DNA of 48,082 nucleotides, taken from positions 1-48,082 of IMG/VR virus record IMGVR_UViG_3300035681_000828. The stretch is one strand, 5' to 3'. The first letter of the stretch is position 1; every line of letters starts with the position of its first letter. The position numbers and the translations under genes were made by a program. Of the stretch, positions 6,659 to 13,758 are shown one piece after another. The notes beneath the pieces are model-generated. The model was not told where the DNA came from, did no database searches, and was given only the letters and a program-made list of their open reading frames with translations. The stretch comes from a virus.

Positions 6659-6997
6659 ATGAACTTAGAAAAGCCCACCCGCAAAAAACGAGTAGACCGC
6701 ACTCATATCATCTATGAGCTACGTGTCAACGGAGACAACTACATAGGAGTCACTGCCAAAACAGAGACTACTATTAATAAGTCAGTTCTTGCTCGTGCAG
6801 CCAAGCACTTCTATCGTGCCAAACGTGAGAACAAGGACTGGCTGTTGTGCAGAGCCCTTCGTGGTCTCAACGACAAGAGCGAGATCGAAGTGTTGGTTCA
6901 TGAAACACTGCGCGGCAAGGCAGCTGCCCACAAGCGTGAGGTAGAACTACGTCGCGCAATTAACCCTACACTGAACACGGATGTTCGTGGGGACTGA
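6659..6997 (+). CDS. GIY-YIG-like small protein
   Basis: A 112-residue protein. HIIYELRVNGDNYIGVT resembles the first strands of the GIY-YIG nuclease fold (GIY changed to IYE, YIG kept). A basic helical segment follows, and HKREVELRRAINPTLNT matches the conserved C-terminal Glu-helix with the LN signature. It may cut or bind DNA; the changed GIY leaves catalysis uncertain. The ATG sits 6 nt after the -10 box, so the mRNA should be leaderless. Confidence 0.65.
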   Translation: MNLEKPTRKKRVDRTHIIYELRVNGDNYIGVTAKTETTINKSVLARAAKHFYRAKRENKDWLLCRALRGLNDKSEIEVLVHETLRGKAAAHKREVELRRAINPTLNTDVRGD

Positions 6998-7026
6998 TTG
7001 ACAGCGTGGCAAAACACTGCTATAAT
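6998..7026 (+). promoter_or_regulatory. Early promoter with dual start
   Basis: TTGACA (directly after the upstream TGA stop), 17 bp, TATAAT. An in-frame ATG lies 6 nt after the -10 box at 7033, and a second at 7051 follows AAGGAGCGAT. Confidence 0.9.
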
Positions 7027-7050
7027 ACACACATGTTAACAAGGAGCGAT

Positions 7051-7221
7051 ATGATTACAGAAGACATTAACGTTATCGAAGGCATCAAAGCCCGTTTGAA
7101 TACAGGCATGCTGGAGACCATGATCTACATTGATGCTAACTCAGAAGAGTTCACCCTAGCAGAGCTTAGGGCCTACTTTAGAGTCAAAGCAGAATTCCAA
7201 AAATTGTTTGAACCAGCCTAA
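7051..7221 (+). CDS. 56-residue unknown early protein
   Basis: MITEDINVIEGIKARLNTGM..., helical and acidic, no family recognised. AAGGAGCGAT lies immediately before the ATG at 7051. Starting at the leaderless ATG at 7033 would give 62 residues. Transcribed with the next gene, 11 nt downstream. Confidence 0.65.
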   Translation: MITEDINVIEGIKARLNTGMLETMIYIDANSEEFTLAELRAYFRVKAEFQKLFEPA

Positions 7222-7232
7222 GGAGACCCAGC

Positions 7233-7442
7233 ATGGCACAGGTAGAAGGCAAGACCGTCAAGGTCGGTGATTGGGTAGGCTTCAAGGCTGATGTTGAACA
7301 ATGTGGGCAGATCATAGAGATCAAGAGCAGCTACATGGGACATGCTCTGGTCCTAGAGAACAAGGCAGGGTTCCACGGTGACTACATTGGTGGGCAAACA
7401 ATAACCACAGAGCAGGCCAGGGATTGTTGGCTTGAAGGTTGA
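7233..7442 (+). CDS. Small beta-barrel-like protein, unknown
   Basis: A 69-residue protein beginning MAQVEGKTVKVGDWVGFKAD, with alternating short strands and glycines like an SH3/KOW-type barrel. No catalytic motif. AAGGAG lies 8 nt upstream. Its Gly-stop codons GGT-TGA form part of the following -35 box. Confidence 0.65.
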   Translation: MAQVEGKTVKVGDWVGFKADVEQCGQIIEIKSSYMGHALVLENKAGFHGDYIGGQTITTEQARDCWLEG

Positions 7443-7467
7443 CAGAACTGCCGTTTGGTGCTATAAT
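7439..7467 (+). promoter_or_regulatory. Early promoter overlapping a stop codon
   Basis: TTGACA (containing the upstream TGA), 17 bp, TATAAT; leader ends TAGGAGCGAACT before the ATG at 7501. Confidence 0.9.
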
Positions 7468-7500
7468 AGACACTTACACTAACAAACATAGGAGCGAACT

Positions 7501-7770
7501 ATGAAAGCATTAGAGAAGTTTATAGAGCAGAAGAATCACTGGAACTCATTCTTCAAAGGCGAGCAATACGAGATCGCCACAGCCCAGGGTCGTCAACGAG
7601 TAGCGGACATGATTGACTCTGCACTAAGTCCAGAGAACCTTACATGTGATGGTGAGCTGAGCAGAACAGAAGTCCAGCGCCGTTACAGGGAATTGATGAC
7701 AGCTGCCAAGCAGTTGAAGAAGTTGGATCCGTCAGTTACATTCTACGAATACTCAGAGGAGATTGCATAA
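7501..7770 (+). CDS. Unknown early protein
   Basis: An 89-residue, helical, charged protein (MKALEKFIEQKNHWNSFFKG...; ends FYEYSEEIA). Extended ribosome site AGGAGCGAA. Its stop shares an A with the next ATG (TAATG), so the two are translationally coupled. No known domain. Confidence 0.7.
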   Translation: MKALEKFIEQKNHWNSFFKGEQYEIATAQGRQRVADMIDSALSPENLTCDGELSRTEVQRRYRELMTAAKQLKKLDPSVTFYEYSEEIA

Positions 7771-8204
7771 TGGGCACACGATCAAGAGTAGCAGTCATGC
7801 ATGGCGATGTCTGTAAAAGCGTCTACTGCCACTACGACGGCTATCTGGACTACACAGGGCGCATTCTGTTGAGCCACTATGATTCCACAGCAGCAAATGC
7901 TCTGATTGCACGTGGGGACAATTCGGGCGTCAAAGAGACCCTAGAGGAAATGAACTTCTACGAGGATCGGGAAGCTGAGGGTGAGGACGTTGAAGAGTTT
8001 GTTAACAGCACTCCCTGGGCTGTGGCACACTCATTCGAAGAGTTCCTCGATCAGGTCCAGGGTTGCTATGGTGAATACTACTATGTCATGCGGGACGGAG
8101 TATGGTATGCGGGTGCTGTATACGAAACTGAGGGCTTGATCAAGAACGGTTTGGTAGCACTCAAAGACGCAATTGCTGCGATAGAAGCAGCAGATGTGGC
8201 ATAA
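7770..8204 (+). CDS. Conserved phage protein (MGTRSR family)
   Basis: A 144-residue protein. MGTRSRVAVMHGDVCKSVYC plus HYDGYLDYTGRILLSHY is a signature I recognise from many phage hypothetical proteins, without an assigned function. The body is acidic and rich in aromatic residues. Coupled to the preceding gene by TAATG. Confidence 0.75.
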   Translation: MGTRSRVAVMHGDVCKSVYCHYDGYLDYTGRILLSHYDSTAANALIARGDNSGVKETLEEMNFYEDREAEGEDVEEFVNSTPWAVAHSFEEFLDQVQGCYGEYYYVMRDGVWYAGAVYETEGLIKNGLVALKDAIAAIEAADVA

Positions 8205-8217
8205 AAACAACAGGCCA

Positions 8218-8256
8218 CAAACAGGGGTTGACAACTCCCCTGTTTGAGTGCATAAT
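8218..8256 (+). promoter_or_regulatory. Early promoter with 10-bp inverted repeat around -35
   Basis: CAAACAGGGG (8218-8227) and CCCCTGTTTG (8237-8246) are a perfect inverted repeat with TTGACA (8228-8233) in the 9-nt centre; CATAAT follows after 17 bp (8251-8256). It can act as an operator, or as a hairpin ending the upstream transcript. Confidence 0.8.
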
Positions 8257-8293
8257 AGAGACTATGTTAACAACACACACAGGAGCGAAATCC

Positions 8294-9394
8294 ATGCGTA
8301 TCACACTAAGCCAAGGCCAATACGGCGCCAAAAGCAATCAGATCTATCCCGGCATTGAGCTGGATATGGTTGGGGACTTTGTCACAGAAGCCAACAACGG
8401 TTGGGAAGGCTACATCAAGGCTCGTTCAGGCTACAACATCAAGGGTGGCGGTGAGACCTGTAAGGTCTGGTGCAACCAAAGTGACATTGCTACCATGGCG
8501 GCTCCTGCTGGTGTTACCATGTTGCAGGCTCTGGCTAAACCCGCTAAGGCTGGCAAGAACGATGCTACTGTTACAGACTTTAGCCAGGTCAAAGTGCCAG
8601 ACTCTGCTGTCGCAGACGAAACTGATGAGCAGATCATTGAGCGCACTAGACTGCGCTTTGAGATCCTCAAGGACATGACCAAAGCAGTCAAGACTGGTGA
8701 CGTTCGTGCTATGATTGTCACAGGCCCTCCAGGTGTGGGCAAGAGCTTTGGTGTTGAAGAAGTTCTAGCCAAAGATGACCTGTTCGATCTCATGGGACAG
8801 CGCAAGCCCAAGTATGAGATCGTCAAGGGTGCTATGAGTGCCATTGGCCTGTATAGCAAGCTCTACAAATACAGTGATCCCAAGAACATCATTGTGTTCG
8901 ATGACTGCGACAGCATTCTTTTGGACGACGTTGCACTTAACATTCTCAAGGCCGCTTTGGACACTTCAAAGAAGCGTACCATTTCGTGGAACACTGACAG
9001 CCGTGTGCTACGCTCAGAAGGAGTGCCTGACAAGTTTGATTTCAAGGGCGGTGCTATCTTTATCACCAACTTGAAGTTTGAGAATGTTCGCTCTAAGAAA
9101 CTGCAGGAGCACTTGGCGGCATTGGAGTCACGCTGTCACTTCATCGATCTGCGCATGGACACAGACCGTGAGAAGGTTCTGCGTATCAAGCAGATCGTCA
9201 AAGACGGCATGTTGGACTCCTATGAGCTTGAGGATGTTGCTAAGGACGAGATCGTGGACTTCATCCTTGAGAATCGTAGCCACATGCGAGAGCTGAGCCT
9301 GCGAACTGTTTTGAAGTGTGCAGACTTGAAGAAGAGCTTCCCTACTAACTGGCAGAACATGGCCAAGGTCACTGTTATGAAGGGCATGGCCTAA
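8294..9394 (+). CDS. AAA+ ATPase
   Basis: A 366-residue protein. An N-terminal domain of about 110 residues (beta-rich, GYIKARSGYNIKGGG) precedes the ATPase core: Walker A GPPGVGKS at 144-151, Walker B NIIVFDDCD near 199-206, and a sensor-like segment GGAIFITN. Such phage ATPases may remodel nucleoprotein or protein complexes; the substrate is unknown. AGGAGCGAAATCC precedes the ATG at 8294; another in-frame ATG at 8264 lies 7 nt after the -10 box. It is one of three ATPase-linked proteins in 5 kb, with the MoxR/VWA pair downstream. Confidence 0.85.
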   Translation: MRITLSQGQYGAKSNQIYPGIELDMVGDFVTEANNGWEGYIKARSGYNIKGGGETCKVWCNQSDIATMAAPAGVTMLQALAKPAKAGKNDATVTDFSQVKVPDSAVADETDEQIIERTRLRFEILKDMTKAVKTGDVRAMIVTGPPGVGKSFGVEEVLAKDDLFDLMGQRKPKYEIVKGAMSAIGLYSKLYKYSDPKNIIVFDDCDSILLDDVALNILKAALDTSKKRTISWNTDSRVLRSEGVPDKFDFKGGAIFITNLKFENVRSKKLQEHLAALESRCHFIDLRMDTDREKVLRIKQIVKDGMLDSYELEDVAKDEIVDFILENRSHMRELSLRTVLKCADLKKSFPTNWQNMAKVTVMKGMA

Positions 9395-9395
9395 T

Positions 9396-9611
9396 ATGAG
9401 TGAGTGCCAATACATAGGGTCAGAGCAGACCAAGTGGCCCTACACTATGTGTGGACAAAAGAATCTTGAGGGCAAGAGCTATTGTGCAGATCACTATTGG
9501 GTGGTCTACAAGAAAGGAAGCTCTAACCTCAAGACCAACACCAAGGCCATTGATGCAGAGATCGCAGAGCTGAAACGGCTACAAGAACTCGAGGAGATTG
9601 AAAATGTTTGA
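9396..9611 (+). CDS. Small zinc-binding protein, GcrA-like spacing
   Basis: A 71-residue protein with Cys and His ligands (SECQY, TMCGQ, SYCADHYW) arranged C-x14-C-x9-C-x2-H, similar to the C-terminal zinc region of GcrA-type transcription cofactors, then a coiled C-terminus (AELKRLQELEEI). The GcrA link is tentative. It starts 1 nt after the ATPase stop, so it is in the same operon. Confidence 0.6.
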   Translation: MSECQYIGSEQTKWPYTMCGQKNLEGKSYCADHYWVVYKKGSSNLKTNTKAIDAEIAELKRLQELEEIENV

Positions 9612-9804
9612 TAGTATCGTAAAGGTCACCGTGGCCATAGCACTGATCATCCTGCTATTGGCCATTGGACCCTGGTTGGTGATTTGGGCCCTGAATACTC
9701 TGTTCCCTGTGCTGGCTATCCAGTTCACATTTTGGACATGGTGTGCTGTGGTTATCTTGGGCACGTTCTTTCGAGCGAATGTGTCTGTAAAACGGAAGGA
9801 TTGA
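9604..9804 (+). CDS. Two-helix membrane protein
   Basis: A 66-residue protein with two hydrophobic segments (VAIALIILLLAIGPWLVIWA and FWTWCAVVILGTFF) and a basic tail (KRKD). GAGGAG is 9 nt before the ATG at 9604; it overlaps the preceding gene by 8 nt. Function unknown; a lysis or membrane role is possible. Confidence 0.7.
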   Translation: MFDSIVKVTVAIALIILLLAIGPWLVIWALNTLFPVLAIQFTFWTWCAVVILGTFFRANVSVKRKD

Positions 9805-9863
9805 GCTTGACCTTAGATCAGCGTTCTGTTATTATAATAAAACGCTGATGAAGTTCAGCTCAA
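9801..9863 (+). promoter_or_regulatory. Palindromic operator-promoter of the HTH gene
   Basis: TTGACC (9807-9812), 17 bp, TATTAT (9830-9835). The promoter lies inside nested inverted repeats: TTGAGCT/AGCTCAA (9801-9807 and 9857-9863) and ATCAGCGTT/AACGCTGAT (9817-9825 and 9841-9849), flanking the -10 box. It is the most symmetric regulatory site in the window and precedes a helix-turn-helix gene, so autoregulation is likely. Confidence 0.8.
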
Positions 9864-9882
9864 CAACAAAGGAAACTTAAAC

Positions 9883-10152
9883 ATGAAACGTTTCAATCCA
9901 GAAACAAAGACTTTCAAGGTCTTCAACGCACTCTACAATGGTGCAGCTCTTACAGCAGCTCAAGCTCGTAAAATGGGTGTAGGCAACCTGTCAGCAGAAG
10001 TCAGCCGCATCAAGCAGAATGGTTATGCTGTTTATGCTAACCAACGCACAGCAGGCAATGGCGTGACTGTCACAGAATACGTGATGGGCCAGCCAAGCCG
10101 TGAAATCGTTGCTCTAGGCTACAAGGCCAAGGCATTGGGCATCACTCTTTAA
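9883..10152 (+). CDS. Helix-turn-helix protein (phage HTH_39-like)
   Basis: An 89-residue protein. Residues 10-45 (FKVFNALYNGAALTAAQARK, then MGVGNLSAEVSRIKQNGYAV) read as a winged helix-turn-helix of the type common in phage genomes, followed by a beta wing (NQRTAGNGVTVTEYVMG). It is probably a DNA-binding regulator. Its ribosome site is AAAGGAAAC, unlike the AGGAGCGA of other early genes. The promoter is embedded in a large palindrome, and the 3' untranslated region carries the anti-ribosome-site hairpin, so this gene may be a regulatory hub. Confidence 0.75.
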   Translation: MKRFNPETKTFKVFNALYNGAALTAAQARKMGVGNLSAEVSRIKQNGYAVYANQRTAGNGVTVTEYVMGQPSREIVALGYKAKALGITL

Positions 10153-10161
10153 TTAGGGTTT

Positions 10162-10230
10162 CAAAGACAAGCCGATTCGCTCCCGGGGCGTCTTTGGAGG
10201 GTGTTGTGTAAAAGCAACACCCTTTTTCTT
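10162..10230 (+). ncRNA. 3'UTR hairpin with anti-Shine-Dalgarno loop, then terminator
   Basis: Hairpin 1: CAAAGAC/GTCTTTG (10162-10168, 10190-10196) enclosing CCG-ATTCGCTCC-CGG. The loop is complementary to GGAGCGAA, the extended ribosome site of at least eight nearby early genes. Hairpin 2: GGGTGTTG/CAACACCC followed by TTTTT (10199-10227) is a strong terminator. The layout resembles 3'UTR-derived small RNAs. RNA function is inferred. Confidence 0.55.
10199..10227 (+). terminator. Rho-independent terminator
   Basis: An 8-bp stem GGGTGTTG/CAACACCC, an 8-nt loop, then five T. Confidence 0.9.
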
Positions 10231-10253
10231 TGGCCGGCACTCTCCAAAAGAGG

Positions 10254-10282
10254 TTGACAGATTGGATAAATGATAGTATACT
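10254..10282 (+). promoter_or_regulatory. Early promoter
   Basis: TTGACA, 17 bp, TATACT; leader TAGGAGCGAGT before the ATG at 10312. Confidence 0.9.
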
Positions 10283-10311
10283 AGCATCATAGTAAGAACT
10301 TAGGAGCGAGT

Positions 10312-10941
10312 ATGCAATTCACAGCAGATCAAGTATGGGGTGCCGCGGTAGCTGCAGATCGTATCAACGGGGGCTATCTCAAAGAGCCTGTATACGCTCA
10401 AAACCTAGATGTGATCGAGAAGCAGGCCAACAAGCAGATGGTCAAAGATTGGCTCCGCAGCAACTCCTTCTCGCTGGTTACAGCTGCAGATATCGAGAGG
10501 GGTCGTGAGGTTCGCAACTACTTCAACGGCTTTCTACTCAAAGAGATCGCAGGCAAGATCAACGACTTTGAACGTCAGGCCCTGAAGATCGCCCAAAAGG
10601 ATGAGTTCACAGGTCGCGATATGTTTGATTTCGCTGTGGTCTCATGCTTGCCAGCTGCTATGCTGCGCGATCAAGCCAAGAACCAACTCACAACTGAGAT
10701 CAGGTTCAGCACCCAGCTTGTTGCTGCTGTTGGTGATCGCATCCAGGGAGACATCGAAGTGATCAAATGCTACTGGAACCAGAACTATGGCAAGTGGCGT
10801 GTCACGGCCCGTATGGGTGAGAGCTTTGTGGACTTTTGGGCTTCTGAGGAGTTTAAGGGCACAGTCAGCATCAAAGCCAAAGTCAAAGCCCAGCGTGGCG
10901 ATAATACAACACAGTTGAATTATGTGAAAATCGTAGGTTGA
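10312..10941 (+). CDS. Conserved phage protein, unknown
   Basis: A 209-residue protein (MQFTADQVWGAAVAADRING...). A helical N-terminal half with DIERGREVRNYF is followed by a C-terminal beta region that looks like an OB-type or jelly-roll fold (KCYWNQNYGKWRVTARMG, TVSIKAKVKAQ). It resembles widespread phage hypothetical proteins. Single-stranded DNA or RNA binding is a guess from the fold impression only. Its Gly-stop GGT-TGA builds the next -35 box. Confidence 0.7.
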   Translation: MQFTADQVWGAAVAADRINGGYLKEPVYAQNLDVIEKQANKQMVKDWLRSNSFSLVTAADIERGREVRNYFNGFLLKEIAGKINDFERQALKIAQKDEFTGRDMFDFAVVSCLPAAMLRDQAKNQLTTEIRFSTQLVAAVGDRIQGDIEVIKCYWNQNYGKWRVTARMGESFVDFWASEEFKGTVSIKAKVKAQRGDNTTQLNYVKIVG

Positions 10942-10966
10942 CAACTGAGCAGATTGGTGTTATACT
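10938..10966 (+). promoter_or_regulatory. Early promoter overlapping a stop codon
   Basis: TTGACA containing the upstream TGA stop, 17 bp, TATACT. A long leader (about 45 nt) runs to the ATG at 11018, with GCGAGG as ribosome site. Confidence 0.85.
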
Positions 10967-11017
10967 TATGATACTGAGAGATTAATTGTTTTAACCGTTT
11001 TTAACTAGCGAGGTCTT

Positions 11018-12103
11018 ATGTCAAAGCAAACTGATATTTCCGTCCGTCAAGTAGGCCCTAAGGGTGCTATGAAGGCGATCCGTAAGGCGATTCAAACTCG
11101 TCGTCCTACATTCCTGTGGGGCCCTCCCGGCATTGGCAAGAGTGATGTTGTCAAGCAGATCGGCGAGCAGGCAGGCCGTGAAGTGGTTGACGTTCGACTG
11201 GCCCTGTGGGAACCCACAGACATCAAGGGTATCCCCTACTACAATGCTGATCAGGGCAAGATGGTCTGGGCTCCTCCCAGCGAACTGCCTACAGACCCAG
11301 AGAGCACCGCAATCATCTTCTTGGATGAGTTGAACTCCGCTCCCCCAGCCGTGCAAGCCGCGGCCTATCAGTTGATCCTGAACCGCCGTGTAGGCACATA
11401 CAAATTGCCTGCAGGTGTTGACGTGGTTGCCGCCGGTAACCGTGAAGGTGACCGTGGTGTGACATATCGTATGCCAGCTCCGTTGGCTAACCGTTTCGTC
11501 CACTTGGAGATGAAGGTAGACTTTGATGACTTCCAAGACTGGGCTACGCTCAACAAGGTGCATCCAGAGGTCTTGGGTTATGTGGGTTTTGCCAAGCAAG
11601 ACTTGTATGACTTTGATCCTAAGAGCCCTTCAAAGTCATTCGCAACTCCACGCTCTTGGGTGTTCGTCAGCGAACTCCTGCAGGACGATGACTGCGACAA
11701 CGACACACTGGCCACCCTGATCGCTGGTGCGGTTGGTGATGGCTTGGCTACCAAGTTTATGGCTCACCGTAAGATTGCAGGACGCTTGCCTAAGGCAGAG
11801 GACATCCTCAGCGGTAAGGTCAAGGACCTGCAGATCAAAGAAGTGTCAGCCATGTATTCATTGACCGTGTCTTTGTGCTATGAGTTGAAAGACCAAGCAG
11901 AGAAGAAGGCCAAGGGTTGGGATGGTATGGCAGACTGCTTCTTCCGCTACATGATGGACAATTTCCCAACTGAGTTGGTTGTGATGGGTGCCAAGACTGC
12001 ACTTACCAATTATGACTTGCCTTTGGATGCAACGAAGATGAAGAGCTTCGATGAGTTCCACAAGCGTTTCGGTAAGTATGTTCTCAGTGCTATGGAGAAT
12101 TAA
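11018..12103 (+). CDS. MoxR-type AAA+ ATPase
   Basis: A 361-residue protein. Walker A GPPGIGKS at 35-42, Walker B IIFLDELN at 99-106, sensor AAGN at 138-141, and MPAPLANRFVH typical of MoxR-family ATPases. MoxR proteins pair with von Willebrand A proteins to mature or remodel other proteins, and the next gene encodes exactly such a partner. The pair is separated by a possible attenuator and its own promoter. The target of the pair in the infected cell is unknown. Confidence 0.9.
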   Translation: MSKQTDISVRQVGPKGAMKAIRKAIQTRRPTFLWGPPGIGKSDVVKQIGEQAGREVVDVRLALWEPTDIKGIPYYNADQGKMVWAPPSELPTDPESTAIIFLDELNSAPPAVQAAAYQLILNRRVGTYKLPAGVDVVAAGNREGDRGVTYRMPAPLANRFVHLEMKVDFDDFQDWATLNKVHPEVLGYVGFAKQDLYDFDPKSPSKSFATPRSWVFVSELLQDDDCDNDTLATLIAGAVGDGLATKFMAHRKIAGRLPKAEDILSGKVKDLQIKEVSAMYSLTVSLCYELKDQAEKKAKGWDGMADCFFRYMMDNFPTELVVMGAKTALTNYDLPLDATKMKSFDEFHKRFGKYVLSAMEN

Positions 12104-12105
12104 GA

Positions 12106-12158
12106 CCTCGCCCATAGCAAGGGCGGGAGCTTCTCAGAGTTGCCCGCCCACCTTTTTT
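12106..12158 (+). terminator. Terminator with competing hairpin (possible attenuator)
   Basis: GGGCGGG (12121-12127) can pair with upstream CCTCGCCC (12106-12113) or with downstream CCCGCCC (12143-12149), the latter followed by TTTTTT. The two hairpins exclude each other. A ribosome at the MoxR stop codon (12101-12103) would cover the upstream arm and favour the terminator. Confidence 0.65.
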
Positions 12159-12160
12159 GG

Positions 12161-12189
12161 TTGACAGGTGTGTAAATAGATGCTATAAT
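12161..12189 (+). promoter_or_regulatory. Early promoter
   Basis: TTGACA, 17 bp, TATAAT; leader AAGGAGAGCGACAC before the ATG at 12215. Confidence 0.9.
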
Positions 12190-12214
12190 ATACACATACT
12201 AAGGAGAGCGACAC

Positions 12215-13420
12215 ATGGACCCAATCGTAGAGAAACTAACAACTGCACGAGTAGGACTGCTACTCAAAGCGCCTTTCTTTGGCAACATGGCCACTCGTAT
12301 GCGTTTGATCCAAAGCGACGACTGGTGCCCGACTGCGGCCACTAACGGTCGTGACTTTATGTATAACACAGAGTTCGTCAAGAAGCTCAGTGTTAAGAAA
12401 CTAGAGTTCCTCTTTGCACATGAGATCTGTCATGCTATCTTTGATCACTTTGGTCGTTGCGGTAGCAGAGATCGTATGCTGGCGAACATCGCACAAGACT
12501 ACGCTGTCAACCAGATCCTTGTAGACGAACGCATTGGTGAGAAGATCACTGAAGTTAAGATCTGCTATGATCCAAAGTATCGCGGCATGGCTTGGGAAGA
12601 GATCTACGATCAATTGTATGAGCAGGCAGAGAAGATCCCTATGGATCAATTGCTCAAGCAATTGGGCGATCTCTTAGACGAGCACATCAAAGAAGAAGAA
12701 GGTGCTGGTGCTGGCGGCGACAAGACCAAAGACGGCAAGGGCAAGCCTAGCCTTACCAAAGAAGAAGCAGAAAAGATCAAGCAAGAGGTCAAAGACGCAA
12801 TGATCCAAAGTGCCGCGGCCGCAGGTGCAGGCAAGACTCCTGCAGGCATCATGCGTATGATCAAGAACATGACTGAGCCTAAGATGGACTGGCGCCAGTT
12901 GGTGCAACAAGAGATCCAAAGCATCGTTCGCAACGACTACTCCTTTCAGCGTGTGAATCGCAAGAGTATGCACTCAGGTGCCATACTGCCGGGCATGAAA
13001 GAAGCAACTACTATCGACGTGGCAATCAGCATTGATATGTCAGGTTCAATTGGTGACGAAGATGCAACTGCATTCCTCAGCGAGATCAAAGGCATCATGG
13101 ATCAGTATGAGGACTTCCGCATTAACTTGTGGTGCTTTGACACAGACATCTACAACTGGAAGACCATCACACACGACGAAGGTCACGAGTTAGAAGAGTA
13201 TGAACCACAGGGTGGCGGTGGCACAGACTTTGAAGTCAATTGGACATTCATGGAAGAGAACGGTATCCAGCCCAAGAAGTTTATTATGTTCACAGACGGC
13301 TACCCATGCGGTGGTTGGGGTGACGAGGACTACTGCGATACAATCTTTATCGTCAAAGGCAATACACAGGCCAACGCACCGTTTGGTCAGACTGTGATCT
13401 ATGAGAAGGAGACTGCATGA
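12215..13420 (+). CDS. Metallopeptidase-like (HEXXH) plus VWA domain protein
   Basis: A 401-residue protein of the DUF2201 type. The N-terminal domain carries HEICH at 69-73 within FAHEICHAIFDH, a zinc-peptidase-like motif. A charged linker (160-200) follows. A VWA-like domain starts near 265 with the metal-binding site DMSGS at 274-278, Thr337 in GGTD and FTDG at 359-362. It is the expected partner of the MoxR ATPase upstream. All metal-site residues of both domains appear intact. Whether the HEXXH cuts proteins in this family is not established. Confidence 0.9.
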   Translation: MDPIVEKLTTARVGLLLKAPFFGNMATRMRLIQSDDWCPTAATNGRDFMYNTEFVKKLSVKKLEFLFAHEICHAIFDHFGRCGSRDRMLANIAQDYAVNQILVDERIGEKITEVKICYDPKYRGMAWEEIYDQLYEQAEKIPMDQLLKQLGDLLDEHIKEEEGAGAGGDKTKDGKGKPSLTKEEAEKIKQEVKDAMIQSAAAAGAGKTPAGIMRMIKNMTEPKMDWRQLVQQEIQSIVRNDYSFQRVNRKSMHSGAILPGMKEATTIDVAISIDMSGSIGDEDATAFLSEIKGIMDQYEDFRINLWCFDTDIYNWKTITHDEGHELEEYEPQGGGGTDFEVNWTFMEENGIQPKKFIMFTDGYPCGGWGDEDYCDTIFIVKGNTQANAPFGQTVIYEKETA

Positions 13421-13485
13421 GCCCTACCACACCTAGGTTCCCTAACGATCCTATGGACTATGATCTACCACCACACTCAGACTGA
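13417..13485 (+). CDS. 22-residue mini-gene
   Basis: MSPTTPRFPNDPMDYDLPPH plus two residues. It begins in an ATGA overlap with the VWA stop and has AAGGAG at 13406-13411. Proline-rich; function unknown. It may be a real peptide or chance. Confidence 0.3.
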   Translation: MSPTTPRFPNDPMDYDLPPHSD

Positions 13486-13497
13486 AGTGCCAGGGGT

Positions 13498-13515
13498 TGT
13501 GGCACAAATGCCACA
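13498..13515 (+). terminator. Hairpin after the VWA operon
   Basis: TGTGGCA-CAAA-TGCCACA, a 7-bp stem with a 4-nt loop, immediately followed by the repeated GGCCCCGCTGC motif instead of a T-run. Terminator or protein-binding hairpin. Confidence 0.45.
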
Positions 13516-13526
13516 GGCCCCGCTGC
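13516..13526 (+). repeat. GGCCCCGCTGC motif, copy 4
   Basis: Exact 11-mer next to a hairpin. The 5' flank CCACA is shared with the copy at 17476. Confidence 0.6.
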
Positions 13527-13550
13527 TTACGTGTGCGTGTAATCTAGGTG

Positions 13551-13579
13551 TTGACATCTGGATAGATTGGTGTTATAAT
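13551..13579 (+). promoter_or_regulatory. Early promoter
   Basis: TTGACA, 17 bp, TATAAT; leader AAGGAGCGGTA before the ATG at 13609. Drives four overlapping small genes. Confidence 0.9.
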
Positions 13580-13608
13580 ATAGACATATTAACAAGGAAG
13601 GAGCGGTA

Positions 13609-13758
13609 ATGATAGAACTGATTTTAGCTTTCGTAGCAGGTATGATTGTAATGGACTTTATGTATGCCTGGCGCATGGGCATTCCTCAGATGTTGTGGTA
13701 TCGTTTCAAACATCGCAATGATCCTAAACCTAACTTTCGTGAATGGAGCGAAGACTAA
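13609..13758 (+). CDS. 49-residue membrane-anchored protein
   Basis: MIELILAFVAGMIVMDFMYA is a single membrane helix, then a basic, soluble tail (YRFKHRNDPKPNFREW). Its stop overlaps the next ATG (TAATG). Unknown function. Confidence 0.65.
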   Translation: MIELILAFVAGMIVMDFMYAWRMGIPQMLWYRFKHRNDPKPNFREWSED

